A stretch of DNA of 7,613 bases, from contig JAICVT010000215.1 of the NCBI GenBank assembly GCA_025935235.1, positions 1-7,613 on the forward strand, given 5' to 3'. This DNA comes from Ktedonobacterales bacterium (GTDB taxonomy: Bacteria; Chloroflexota; Ktedonobacteria; Ktedonobacterales; JADMIN01). Positions 1 through 5,332 of the stretch are shown here, piece after piece. The number at the start of each line of letters is the position of its first letter. Position 1 is the stretch's first letter. Below the pieces are notes generated by a model. The model saw nothing but the letters and a program-made list of their open reading frames with translations, did no database searches and was not told the DNA's origin. The position numbers were made by a program, and so were the translations under genes.

Positions 1-757
1 GCGTGAGTTTGCCAGCGTGGTTCCACAGCGTCACCTTGTAGAGGTTGCCGCCGAAGCCCGTGCCGTCAGCCAGGTGCTGCGTCCAGTCGGTCGGATGGGC
101 GGTGATGAGTTGTTCCGGCACCGCGTAGGAGGTCGGATACGTCATCGCCTCGAGGAAGTAGGTCGCCGGCTGCGCCAGCGTCAACACCAGCGTCTGCGCA
201 TCGGGAGTTTGGATTGAGTCACCGATCAACGTTTGGATGCTGCCGGAGATCTTGCCAGTGGCAGCGTCGCAGGTCTCTGCGGTGTTGAAATTCTCTGCGT
301 CTTTGAGGGTGTAGAGATAGTACGCCGCCGGGGACGCGGTGCAGGGGCTTTCAGCCCGGTTGATGGAGTAGGCGTAGGTTTCCGAAGTGATCGGTGTGCC
401 GTCGCTCCACTTCAAGCCTGGCTTCACCTTGAAGGTGTAGGTCAGACCGTCCGAACTGACCGTCGGCATGCCCTGCGCCGCCCACGGCTCGACCGCCAGT
501 GTCGGGTCGAGGACGAGTAGACCAGGGAAAACAGCCGTAATCGCTTCAGCCGAATACAGGTCGGTGTTGACGGCCGGATCAAGAACTTTGATATCGGAGA
601 TACCGCCGATTTGATCCTTGAAGATCTGCTGGCTATCTGGTACCGGGGTATTGCTGCTCGAGCTGCCGTTGGTCTGACAGCCGGCGAGCAGCATTGCGAG
701 GCTGCCTGCCAGTGTCAACAGAGCGGCAAGAGACGTCTTGCGTGCGCCTGGTCGCAT
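1..757 (-). CDS. ABC transporter substrate-binding lipoprotein, family 5 (peptide/oligopeptide type), N-terminal part, cut by window edge
   Basis: The frame is open from an ATG at 757 to the left edge, giving 252 residues of a protein whose family usually runs to 500-600. Residues 1-27 form a lipoprotein signal: basic start (RPGARK), hydrophobic core, and lipobox L24-A25-G26-C27, so Cys27 should be lipidated and the protein tethered outside the membrane. A Ser/Asn-rich linker (about 30-38) follows. Residues 58-130 show the family 5 pattern: LDPAVNTD, then SSDGLTYTFKVKPGLKWSDG, then TPITSETYAYS. Such proteins deliver peptides, or sometimes sugars, nickel or opines, to an Opp/Dpp-type permease; the ligand cannot be read here. 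Cys139 and Cys163 are the only other cysteines seen and could form a disulfide. The start is fixed by an AGGAGG ribosome binding site 10 bases upstream. Permease and ATPase genes would be expected beyond the left edge. Family assignment is strong; substrate unknown. Confidence 0.92.
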   Translation of the reverse strand, partial: MRPGARKTSLAALLTLAGSLAMLLAGCQTNGSSSSNTPVPDSQQIFKDQIGGISDIKVLDPAVNTDLYSAEAITAVFPGLLVLDPTLAVEPWAAQGMPTVSSDGLTYTFKVKPGLKWSDGTPITSETYAYSINRAESPCTASPAAYYLYTLKDAENFNTAETCDAATGKISGSIQTLIGDSIQTPDAQTLVLTLAQPATYFLEAMTYPTSYAVPEQLITAHPTDWTQHLADGTGFGGNLYKVTLWNHAGKLT

Positions 758-767
758 ACGTGTTGAA

Positions 768-773
768 CCTCCT
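768..773 (-). promoter_or_regulatory. Ribosome binding site of the substrate-binding protein gene
   Basis: On the minus strand this reads AGGAGG, with 10 bases between it and the ATG at 757. It supports that ATG, which also places the lipoprotein signal peptide at the very N-terminus. Confidence 0.85.
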
Positions 774-778
774 GAATT

Positions 779-791
779 GCGCGTGACGCGC
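779..791. repeat. Inverted repeat GCGCGT-G-ACGCGC in the lipoprotein gene leader
   Basis: Two perfect 6-base arms are separated by a single base, placed 22-34 bases upstream of the lipoprotein start and directly upstream of its ribosome binding site. The short spacer suits a dimeric-protein operator better than an RNA hairpin. In GC-rich DNA with so much GCGC, chance is a real alternative. Confidence 0.4.
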
Positions 792-842
792 GAGCGCGCC
801 AACCTGCGACACCCGAGGAAGGAAAGGAAAGGGACAGAATCG

Positions 843-865
843 GCGCGCCCGCATCGGGTACGCGC
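843..865. repeat. GC-rich stem-loop upstream of the lipoprotein gene
   Basis: Arms GCGCG+CCCG (843-851) and CGGG+CGCGC (855-858, 861-865) pair over 9 bases around a CAT loop, with a two-base TA bulge. Read on the minus strand, the stem is followed by a pyrimidine-rich run (about 817-840) with mixed C and T, not a clean T tract. If the lipoprotein transcript starts further upstream, this could be a leader attenuator-like hairpin. There is no direct evidence for that role. Confidence 0.4.
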
Positions 866-955
866 ATGGTCGGTTCCACAGAACAGCGGTGAACGTGTCG
901 AGTCTTCCACAGCCACACCCGTCATGGATGCTCGAGCTGCGTCGCCGGTGTATGT

Positions 956-1101
956 CCTGCGCTACATCCAGTGTTTCCTGGGTTTCCTGATCCTCGCCGA
1001 CGCGCCATGTGGCGCGCCGTTTGGTTCCATCGCAAGGTAACTATTGTTGCCTGCGCTACTTCCTGCGCTTGATGGTCTTCGCTCACGCGCTGTGTGGCGC
1101 G
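956..1101. repeat. Degenerate direct repeat, two copies about 94 bp apart
   Basis: Copy A (956-1015) and copy B (1050-1101) both begin with CCTGCGCTAC and both end with a TGTGGCGCG block preceded by an ACGCGC word. The middles differ by small insertions and deletions, with copy A about 8 bases longer. In copy A the end is a perfect inverted repeat, CGCGCCA-TG-TGGCGCG (1001-1016), which is decayed in copy B. The 94-bp offset is not a multiple of three, so the pair is not a simple in-frame coding duplication. It could be an old tandem duplication of a regulatory segment or a remnant of a repeat family. Confidence 0.45.
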
Positions 1102-1395
1102 ATGACTGAGACGACTGATTCGATCAGCGACGCGCTTCCCTCGTGTGAGTAGCCGAAGCGCAGGATTGGTATCGTACACAATACTACGTAGGGTTCCCTC
1201 CAAATATCACAGCACGATAGATAACCTTCGGCGCCGCGACCTTGCCCTGGCGCCGTCTGCGCGATGATGTGTCCAGCGTTCGTATGCCCGCGCGAGTTGC
1301 TCGCCGTGGTGGGAACGAGTGGCCGCATGTCATACTGCGCACATCATATGAATCAGTACGTCATGTTACGGTCAACGATCACACACTGCGATGAT

Positions 1396-1410
1396 CTGAG
1401 ATGATCTCAG
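1396..1410. promoter_or_regulatory. Operator-like perfect palindrome upstream of the Nudix gene
   Basis: The sequence is CTGAGAT-G-ATCTCAG, 7-base arms around one base, located about 100 bp before the Nudix ATG. The word GATGATCT also occurs as a direct repeat across 1390-1407. A short, perfectly symmetric, less GC-rich element in an intergenic region is typical of a site for a dimeric repressor or activator. The regulator is not in the window and the site has no demonstrated function. Confidence 0.45.
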
Positions 1411-1497
1411 ACGAGACTCGTCGCCCTGACGGATACGGAGGCGTGTGTGACGATAGCAGTGACGTGGCGCCATGCGTTGAGGCGCAGCAGAGCGCAT

Positions 1498-1506
1498 GAG
1501 GAGGAG
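1498..1506 (+). promoter_or_regulatory. Ribosome binding site of the Nudix gene
   Basis: GAGGAGGAG, with AGGAGG at 1499-1504, lies 7 bases before the ATG at 1512. This favours that ATG over other possible starts in the region. Confidence 0.9.
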
Positions 1507-1511
1507 CGCGC

Positions 1512-2108
1512 ATGTCGTCCCAGCATCCATCCCAGCGCCCATCCCAGCGAGGCGACCCCGCCGATAGCCCCTGGCGCACGCTCGCGGCGCGCGAGGTCTA
1601 TCGCAACCAATGGCTCAGCGTCACCGAATATCAGGTCATCCGGCCAGATGGCGCGCCGGGACTTTACGGCGTGGTGGACCCTGGCGACAATGTGACCATC
1701 GTCGCGCTCGACGATGACGAGCAGGTCTGGGTGGTCGAGGATTTTCTCTATCCCATCCAGCAGCGCGGCTGGTTTCTGCCCACTGGCGCGATTGAGCAGA
1801 GCGAAGACCCGCTGCTAGCGGCGCAGCGCGAGCTCGCGGAGGAGACGGGCCTGCGCGCCACACAGTGGGAGCGCCTGGGCGCATTCTACCTGACGCCGGG
1901 CATCGCCACGCAGCGCAGCTATCTCTTCCTCGCGCGCGGGCTGACGCCGGGCGAGCCACAGCGCGAGCCAACCGAGCGTGGCATGACACAGCGGCGCATG
2001 CCTCTGCGCGCGGCCCGCATTGCCAGCAGACGCGGCGAGGCGCTTAGCGCCGTCACGGCGCTGGGCCTCGCCCTCGCCTGGGAAGCCCTACACGCGGATG
2101 AGGTGTGA
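1512..2108 (+). CDS. Nudix hydrolase, ADP-ribose pyrophosphatase type
   Basis: The 198-residue protein carries a complete Nudix box at residues 92-114, matching GX5EX7REUXEEXGU exactly: Gly92, Glu98, Arg106-Glu107, Glu110-Glu111, Gly113-Leu114. The glutamates bind the divalent metals used to cleave a nucleoside diphosphate linked to another moiety. A preceding beta-rich half (about 29-90, including VVDPGDNVTIVAL and LYPIQQRGWFLP) and a proline 15 residues after the box (Pro129 in LTPG) fit the ADP-ribose pyrophosphatase group, which makes AMP and ribose 5-phosphate. The common acidic pair after that proline is replaced by IATQRS, so another NDP-sugar is possible. The N-terminus has a PSQ micro-repeat (12-base period, about 1527-1549) and looks disordered. 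The enzyme should be cytosolic. It is monocistronic as seen, convergent with the HAD gene. Confidence 0.93.
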   Translation: MSSQHPSQRPSQRGDPADSPWRTLAAREVYRNQWLSVTEYQVIRPDGAPGLYGVVDPGDNVTIVALDDDEQVWVVEDFLYPIQQRGWFLPTGAIEQSEDPLLAAQRELAEETGLRATQWERLGAFYLTPGIATQRSYLFLARGLTPGEPQREPTERGMTQRRMPLRAARIASRRGEALSAVTALGLALAWEALHADEV

Positions 2109-2142
2109 GGCGTGACAACACGTCCGTCGGGGTTTGCAGGCT

Positions 2143-2200
2143 CACTGGCTCCCCCTCCCCAACCGCTCCCGCTGCGGCGGGAGCGGGGCTGGGGGTGAGG
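2143..2200. repeat. REP-like G/C-rich hairpin between convergent genes; possible bidirectional terminator
   Basis: The core is a perfect 10-base inverted repeat, CCGCTCCCGC (2163-2172) and GCGGGAGCGG (2177-2186), around a TGCG loop. It is flanked by a C-rich left arm (2151-2160) and a G-rich right arm (GGGGGTGAGG, 2191-2200) that can extend the pairing imperfectly. The overall form, CCTCACCCCC...CCGCTCCCGC...GGGAGCGG...GGGGAGGGGG on the minus strand, is like dispersed intergenic repeats common in many high-GC genomes. It sits between the 3' ends of two convergent genes, a usual place for such repeats. There is no T-run, so classical intrinsic termination is uncertain. Confidence 0.65.
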
Positions 2201-2212
2201 TTTGCTCGCTGG

Positions 2213-2944
2213 CTAGGCTGTGAAGATCGCCTCGGTGAGCTCGCTCAGGTCGCGTAGCGCCGCGTCTGGCGCACAGGCGCGCAGATCGTCGAGCGAGTGA
2301 ACGGAGCCGGTGGCGACGGCGATTACACGCAGGCCATGCGCGGCGCCGCAGCTGATATCCGCTGGGGTGTCGCCGATCACCCAGGTATCGCGGCGCTGGG
2401 GATGCGCGCCTGTCAGCCGCGCGGCGCGGGCCAGCGCCAGCGGTGGCAGCGCGGCGCGATCCTCGGCCTGGTCGCCGAAGCCGCCGATCCACGGCGCGAC
2501 GCGCAGGTCGGCGTCTGGCGGCGTCTGCGCCTGCACGAAGCGCGCAGCCAGCCCGGCGGCGGAGAGCTTGCGCCAGGCGATGCGTTCGATGTTGCCCGTC
2601 ACCAGCCCAAGCGTCGCGCCAGAGGCGAGCAGCCAATCGAGTGTGGACGCGGCGTGTGGCGTGTGGTAGGCGCGCAGGTCAGCGGGCGCGAGCAGATCGT
2701 AGGCGTCGGCGGCCGCGATACAGAACGTGGCCAGCCCAGTGGTGATTTCGGCATCGGGTACGCCCGCCGCGAGCAATTCGCGTCGCGCGATGGCGCTATC
2801 GGTCATGCCCGCCGTCTGGCCAAACTCAGCGGCGGTCAGTCGCACATCGAAGATGGCTCGCGCCGCCTCACAGAGCGCCTGCCGATGGACGGGTGGCGCG
2901 CCCCGCACCAGCGTGCCATCTATGTCGAAGAGTATTAGCCTCAC
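2213..2944 (-). CDS. HAD-superfamily hydrolase (phosphoglycolate phosphatase-like)
   Basis: With a GTG start at 2944 this is a 243-residue protein with all four HAD motifs. Motif I is FDIDGTL (Asp7 nucleophile, Asp9 acid/base), motif II is LVTGN (Thr116), motif III is Lys126 in WRKL, and motif IV is VIGDTPADI (Asp192, Asp196). The helical cap lies between motifs I and II (about residues 15-95, including GMTDSAIARREL), as in subfamily I enzymes such as Gph. It is probably a cytosolic phosphatase of a small phosphorylated metabolite; the substrate is not readable. The frame stays open 15 codons further upstream to an ATG at 2989, but GTG at 2944 overlaps the amidase stop as GTGA, has GGGAGG just upstream, and puts motif I at the N-terminus as usual. 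Expression is therefore probably translationally coupled to the amidase. Confidence 0.9.
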   Translation of the reverse strand: MRLILFDIDGTLVRGAPPVHRQALCEAARAIFDVRLTAAEFGQTAGMTDSAIARRELLAAGVPDAEITTGLATFCIAAADAYDLLAPADLRAYHTPHAASTLDWLLASGATLGLVTGNIERIAWRKLSAAGLAARFVQAQTPPDADLRVAPWIGGFGDQAEDRAALPPLALARAARLTGAHPQRRDTWVIGDTPADISCGAAHGLRVIAVATGSVHSLDDLRACAPDAALRDLSELTEAIFTA

Positions 2945-4422
2945 ACGGCCTCCCGCCCGGCCAGACCAGTTGGTTGGCGCAGGTGCCAATCGGTCACGCG
3001 CTGGTAGGCGTGGCCCAGGCGCAGCAACGCTGGCTCGTTGAAGTGTCCGGCGGCAAGTTGCAGGCTGGCGGGTAGCCCGGCGCTGGTAAATCCACAGGGC
3101 AGCGCGAGCGCCGGTTGGCCTGTAAGATTGAATGGGAAGGTATTGCGCAGCGTCGCGTAACTCGCCGCGACCTCACGCTCGCCCAGGCGCAGCGGTTCGT
3201 CGAGTGTGGCGATGCGTGGCGCGATGATCGGCAGCGTCGGCATGGCGAGCGTGTCGAGGTCACTCAGCAGCGCCCGCATCTTCGCCGTGAAGGCCTGGCG
3301 GATGCGCTGCCCACGGATGTAGTCCGAGGCCAACTGCGCGGCGCCCAGTTCGATGCTGGCGCGTACAGCGGCGGTATAGCGGTCGGCGCGCTCGCTCGCC
3401 CAGCCCATCTCGGTGTGGTAGAGCGCGGCTTCGGGTCGCTGCACCGCCCGATAGCAGCTAGCGAACAGGTCCTCGTTCAGCTCCGCTGGCAGATCAACCT
3501 CGCGCACCTCAGCGCCCAGCGCCTGCAACTGGCCAATGGCTGCGCGCACGAGCGCCGCCACCTCTGGCTCGACGCCCTCGAAGAAGAACTGGCGCGGCAC
3601 GCCGATGCGCGCGCCCCGCACGGCCTCCGCTGGCTCGCGCCGATCCATCAGCCCAGCCGCGAAGTCCAGCGTGGGCGCCTCGATGCTGTCCGGGTCGGCG
3701 GGATCGTAGCCCGCAAGCTCATCCAGCAGCAGCGCGCAGTCTTCGACGCTGCGCGCAAGCGGCCCAGCATGGTCATATGACCAGCTCAGCGGGATGACGC
3801 CCGCGCGACTGACCAGTCCATAGGTCGGCTTGAGGCCCGTCACGCCGCAGCACGCCGCTGGAATGCGAATCGAGCCGCCCGTGTCGGTGCCGAGCGCGGC
3901 CAGAAACATGCCCGCCGCAATGCCCGCCGCCGAGCCGCCGCTGCTGCCGCCGGGAATGCGCTCCAGGTCCCAGGGATTGCGTGTGGGCGGCGTGAAGGTT
4001 CCCCAGGCGAACTCATGCGTATTGGTCTTGGCGACGAGCGCCGCGCGCGCCGCGCGCAGCCGTGTCACCGCCGCCGCGTCCTCGTCGGGGATGTAGTCCT
4101 CCAGCACGCGCGAGCCTGCGGTCGTGCGCACGCCGCGCGTCTCGTAGAGGTCTTTGACGCCGATGGGGATGCCACAGAGCGGGCTGGTCTCGCGTGCGGC
4201 GCGCTGGTCGCTCAGTTCCGCATCCGCTGCGAGCGCCGCCGCCTGCGCATCCGCCGCCATCACCGTGACGCAGGCCTTCAGCGCGCCATCGAGCGCCTGG
4301 ATGTGTTCCAGGCTGCGCTCGACCAGCGCCATAGCTGTCAGCGCGCCGCTGCGCAACTGGCGCGCGGCCTCCGCGACCGTCAGCGGCCAGCGCCCGCTCG
4401 TGTCTGCTGTCTCCGCGCTCAC
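2941..4422 (-). CDS. Amidase-signature family amidase (GatA-like)
   Basis: The 493-residue protein has the full amidase signature and the Ser-cisSer-Lys triad: Lys90 in GIPIGVKDLY, Ser160 in GGSSGGS, and nucleophile Ser184 in GTDTGGSIRIPA. The 24-residue spacing between the two serines is that of GatA and malonamidase. The C-terminus (GLPASLQLAAGHFNEPALLRLGHAYQ, near 445-475) is the usual end of these amidases. The family hydrolyses amide bonds in diverse small substrates. Many members are misnamed as glutamyl-tRNA amidotransferase subunit A; here no gatB or gatC lies nearby, so a stand-alone amidase is more likely. No signal peptide is seen, so it is cytosolic. The GTG start at 4422 has AGGAGG 5 bases upstream. 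It follows ispD after 91 bp and overlaps the HAD gene by 4 bp. The substrate is unknown. Confidence 0.95.
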   Translation of the reverse strand: MSAETADTSGRWPLTVAEAARQLRSGALTAMALVERSLEHIQALDGALKACVTVMAADAQAAALAADAELSDQRAARETSPLCGIPIGVKDLYETRGVRTTAGSRVLEDYIPDEDAAAVTRLRAARAALVAKTNTHEFAWGTFTPPTRNPWDLERIPGGSSGGSAAGIAAGMFLAALGTDTGGSIRIPAACCGVTGLKPTYGLVSRAGVIPLSWSYDHAGPLARSVEDCALLLDELAGYDPADPDSIEAPTLDFAAGLMDRREPAEAVRGARIGVPRQFFFEGVEPEVAALVRAAIGQLQALGAEVREVDLPAELNEDLFASCYRAVQRPEAALYHTEMGWASERADRYTAAVRASIELGAAQLASDYIRGQRIRQAFTAKMRALLSDLDTLAMPTLPIIAPRIATLDEPLRLGEREVAASYATLRNTFPFNLTGQPALALPCGFTSAGLPASLQLAAGHFNEPALLRLGHAYQRVTDWHLRQPTGLAGREAV

Positions 4423-4427
4423 TCGCG

Positions 4428-4433
4428 CCTCCT
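4428..4433 (-). promoter_or_regulatory. Ribosome binding site of the amidase gene
   Basis: AGGAGG on the minus strand, 5 bases before the GTG at 4422. The two upstream ATGs in the gap (4457 and 4472) are out of frame with the amidase, so GTG is the start. Confidence 0.85.
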
Positions 4434-4471
4434 CGCCTCGGCTCGTTGCAGGCTCATCGCCTCTGAGGGCA

Positions 4472-4510
4472 TCGAAAAAGTAGAAACCTTTGAAGAAACC
4501 TTTAAACTAC
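4472..4510. repeat. A/T-rich islet with a 10-bp direct repeat between ispD and the amidase gene
   Basis: AGAAACCTTT occurs at 4482-4491 and again at 4494-4503, a period of 12 bases, inside an A/T-rich patch bounded by GTAG and CTAC. It is the most A/T-rich spot in the minus-strand gene run. It might be an internal promoter or a protein-binding site for the amidase-HAD pair. I found no strong hairpin and no convincing -35/-10 pair. Confidence 0.4.
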
Positions 4511-4513
4511 ACG

Positions 4514-5266
4514 TCAGCTGCGCGCGCGCATAAGCGCCTCGGCGCGCAGCAGATCATCGGGTGTTGTCACCTTGATGTTCGCCGCATCGCCGGGCGCGAT
4601 GACCACTGGCGCACCTGCCGCCTCGACCACCGACGCAGTATCCGTCCCCTCGAAGCCCTCATCCCGCGCGCGATCATACGCCGCCAGCAGCGTGCGCGCC
4701 TCGCAGGCCTGCGGCGTCTGCGCCCGCCACAGCTCATCCGCCGCGAAGACCTGCTGCGCCACGCCGTCCACGCCGACCCGCGCGATGCGCTCATCCGCCG
4801 CGACGGGCGTCGCCAGCAGCGCGCCGCCCGGTCGGGCCAGCCCGCGCACAGCCGCCACCAGCCGAGCGATCTCTGCGTCCGTCGCCAGCGGACGCGCCCC
4901 GTCGTGAATCATCACCAGCGCGATCTCGCCTGAGGTGATGCGCGTGCGCAGTGATTCCAGCGCGCGCTCCTCCGACTGATGGCGTGAGGCGCCACCAGCC
5001 AGTGTTGCGCTGACCTTCGTGAAGGCGTAGGGTACGAGCAGTTCCGCGTGGATGCGCGCAAGCTCATCTGGGCGCCCGATCACGACGATCTCATCCACCA
5101 GCGGTGAGGCTTGAAACGCCTTGATCGCGTGCGCCCCGACGGGCATGCCAGCCAGCGGCAGGAAGATTTTGTTCTGCGCGGCGCCCATGCGCGCGCCCTG
5201 GCCCGCGCAGAGCACGATGGCCAGCGTCTTGCCGCGCCCAACGCTCTCGTTGGCGCCGTGCGTCAC
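4514..5266 (-). CDS. ispD: 2-C-methyl-D-erythritol 4-phosphate cytidylyltransferase
   Basis: IspD joins CTP and 2-C-methyl-D-erythritol 4-phosphate to give CDP-methylerythritol, the third step of the MEP isoprenoid pathway, in the cytosol. The 250-residue length is normal. The nucleotide-binding loop AIVLCAGQGARMG is followed by Lys33; Arg26 and Lys33 match catalytic Arg20 and Lys27 of E. coli. Further hallmarks are SRHQSEER (95-101), HDGARPL (121-127), RAQTPQ (181-186), TDTASVVEAAG (208-218) and NIKVTTPDDL (230-239, with Lys232). The GTG start at 5266 is preceded by GGAGGAG 5 bases away. An ATG two bases upstream reads straight into TGA (ATGTGACG) and cannot be the start. The gene lies 66 bp after the 495-residue protein gene. 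ispF, a frequent neighbour, is not here. Confidence 0.97.
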   Translation of the reverse strand: MTHGANESVGRGKTLAIVLCAGQGARMGAAQNKIFLPLAGMPVGAHAIKAFQASPLVDEIVVIGRPDELARIHAELLVPYAFTKVSATLAGGASRHQSEERALESLRTRITSGEIALVMIHDGARPLATDAEIARLVAAVRGLARPGGALLATPVAADERIARVGVDGVAQQVFAADELWRAQTPQACEARTLLAAYDRARDEGFEGTDTASVVEAAGAPVVIAPGDAANIKVTTPDDLLRAEALMRARS

Positions 5267-5271
5267 ATCCG

Positions 5272-5278
5272 CTCCTCC
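5272..5278 (-). promoter_or_regulatory. Ribosome binding site of ispD
   Basis: GGAGGAG on the minus strand, 5 bases before the GTG at 5266 and 3 bases before the out-of-frame ATG at 5268. The spacing favours GTG slightly, and ATG would meet a stop at once. Confidence 0.85.
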
Positions 5279-5308
5279 ACTGCTCGCTCCGCGCCGCCAC
5301 GTAGCTGC

Positions 5309-5323
5309 GTCTGCGCGCCAGAC
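5309..5323. repeat. Small inverted repeat in the gap before ispD
   Basis: GTCTG (5309-5313) and CAGAC (5319-5323) flank a five-base CGCGC loop in the 66-bp gap between the helical protein gene and ispD. It is weak and has no T-run on the minus strand, so it should not stop transcription. It may be chance. Confidence 0.25.
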
Positions 5324-5332
5324 TACTCTGGG

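Larger units (their letters stand above)
758..1511. other. Divergent non-coding region between the lipoprotein gene and the Nudix gene
   Basis: This 754-bp stretch separates two divergently transcribed genes, so it should hold both promoters. Short open frames here lack family features and good ribosome binding sites, and I accept none of them. What it does hold: an inverted repeat just upstream of the lipoprotein ribosome site (779-791), a GC hairpin (843-865), a TTCCACAG pair 31 bp apart (874-881 and 905-912), a degenerate direct repeat (956-1015 and 1050-1101), a small CTGAT/ATCAG inverted repeat (1115-1127), and a perfect operator-like palindrome (1396-1410). Bases 1160-1225 and 1330-1410 are less GC-rich than the surroundings and are the likeliest promoter zones. 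I could not pick convincing -35/-10 pairs by eye. No tRNA or riboswitch consensus was recognised. Confidence 0.7.

Noticed and set aside
738..1328. Small open frames on both strands in the divergent intergenic region
   Set aside because: They overlap each other, lack good ribosome sites and family features, and one crosses the lipoprotein gene start.
2297..2938. Plus-strand open frame of 213 codons, and the minus-strand frame at 2142-2636
   Set aside because: Both overlap the HAD phosphatase in other frames, and only the HAD frame carries conserved motifs. The minus frame just reads through the REP-like repeat.
3115..3780. Plus-strand open frame of 221 codons
   Set aside because: It is wholly antisense to the amidase, whose catalytic triad and family signature are certain.
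2941..4422. Calling the amidase a true GatA subunit of tRNA amidotransferase
   Set aside because: No gatB or gatC is adjacent, and the amidase signature alone does not separate GatA from general amidases.
4472..4513. Intrinsic terminator between ispD and the amidase gene, suggested by a T-run on the minus strand
   Set aside because: The repeat there is direct, not inverted; only a 4-bp GTAG/CTAC pairing across a long loop is possible, so no stable stem precedes the T-run.
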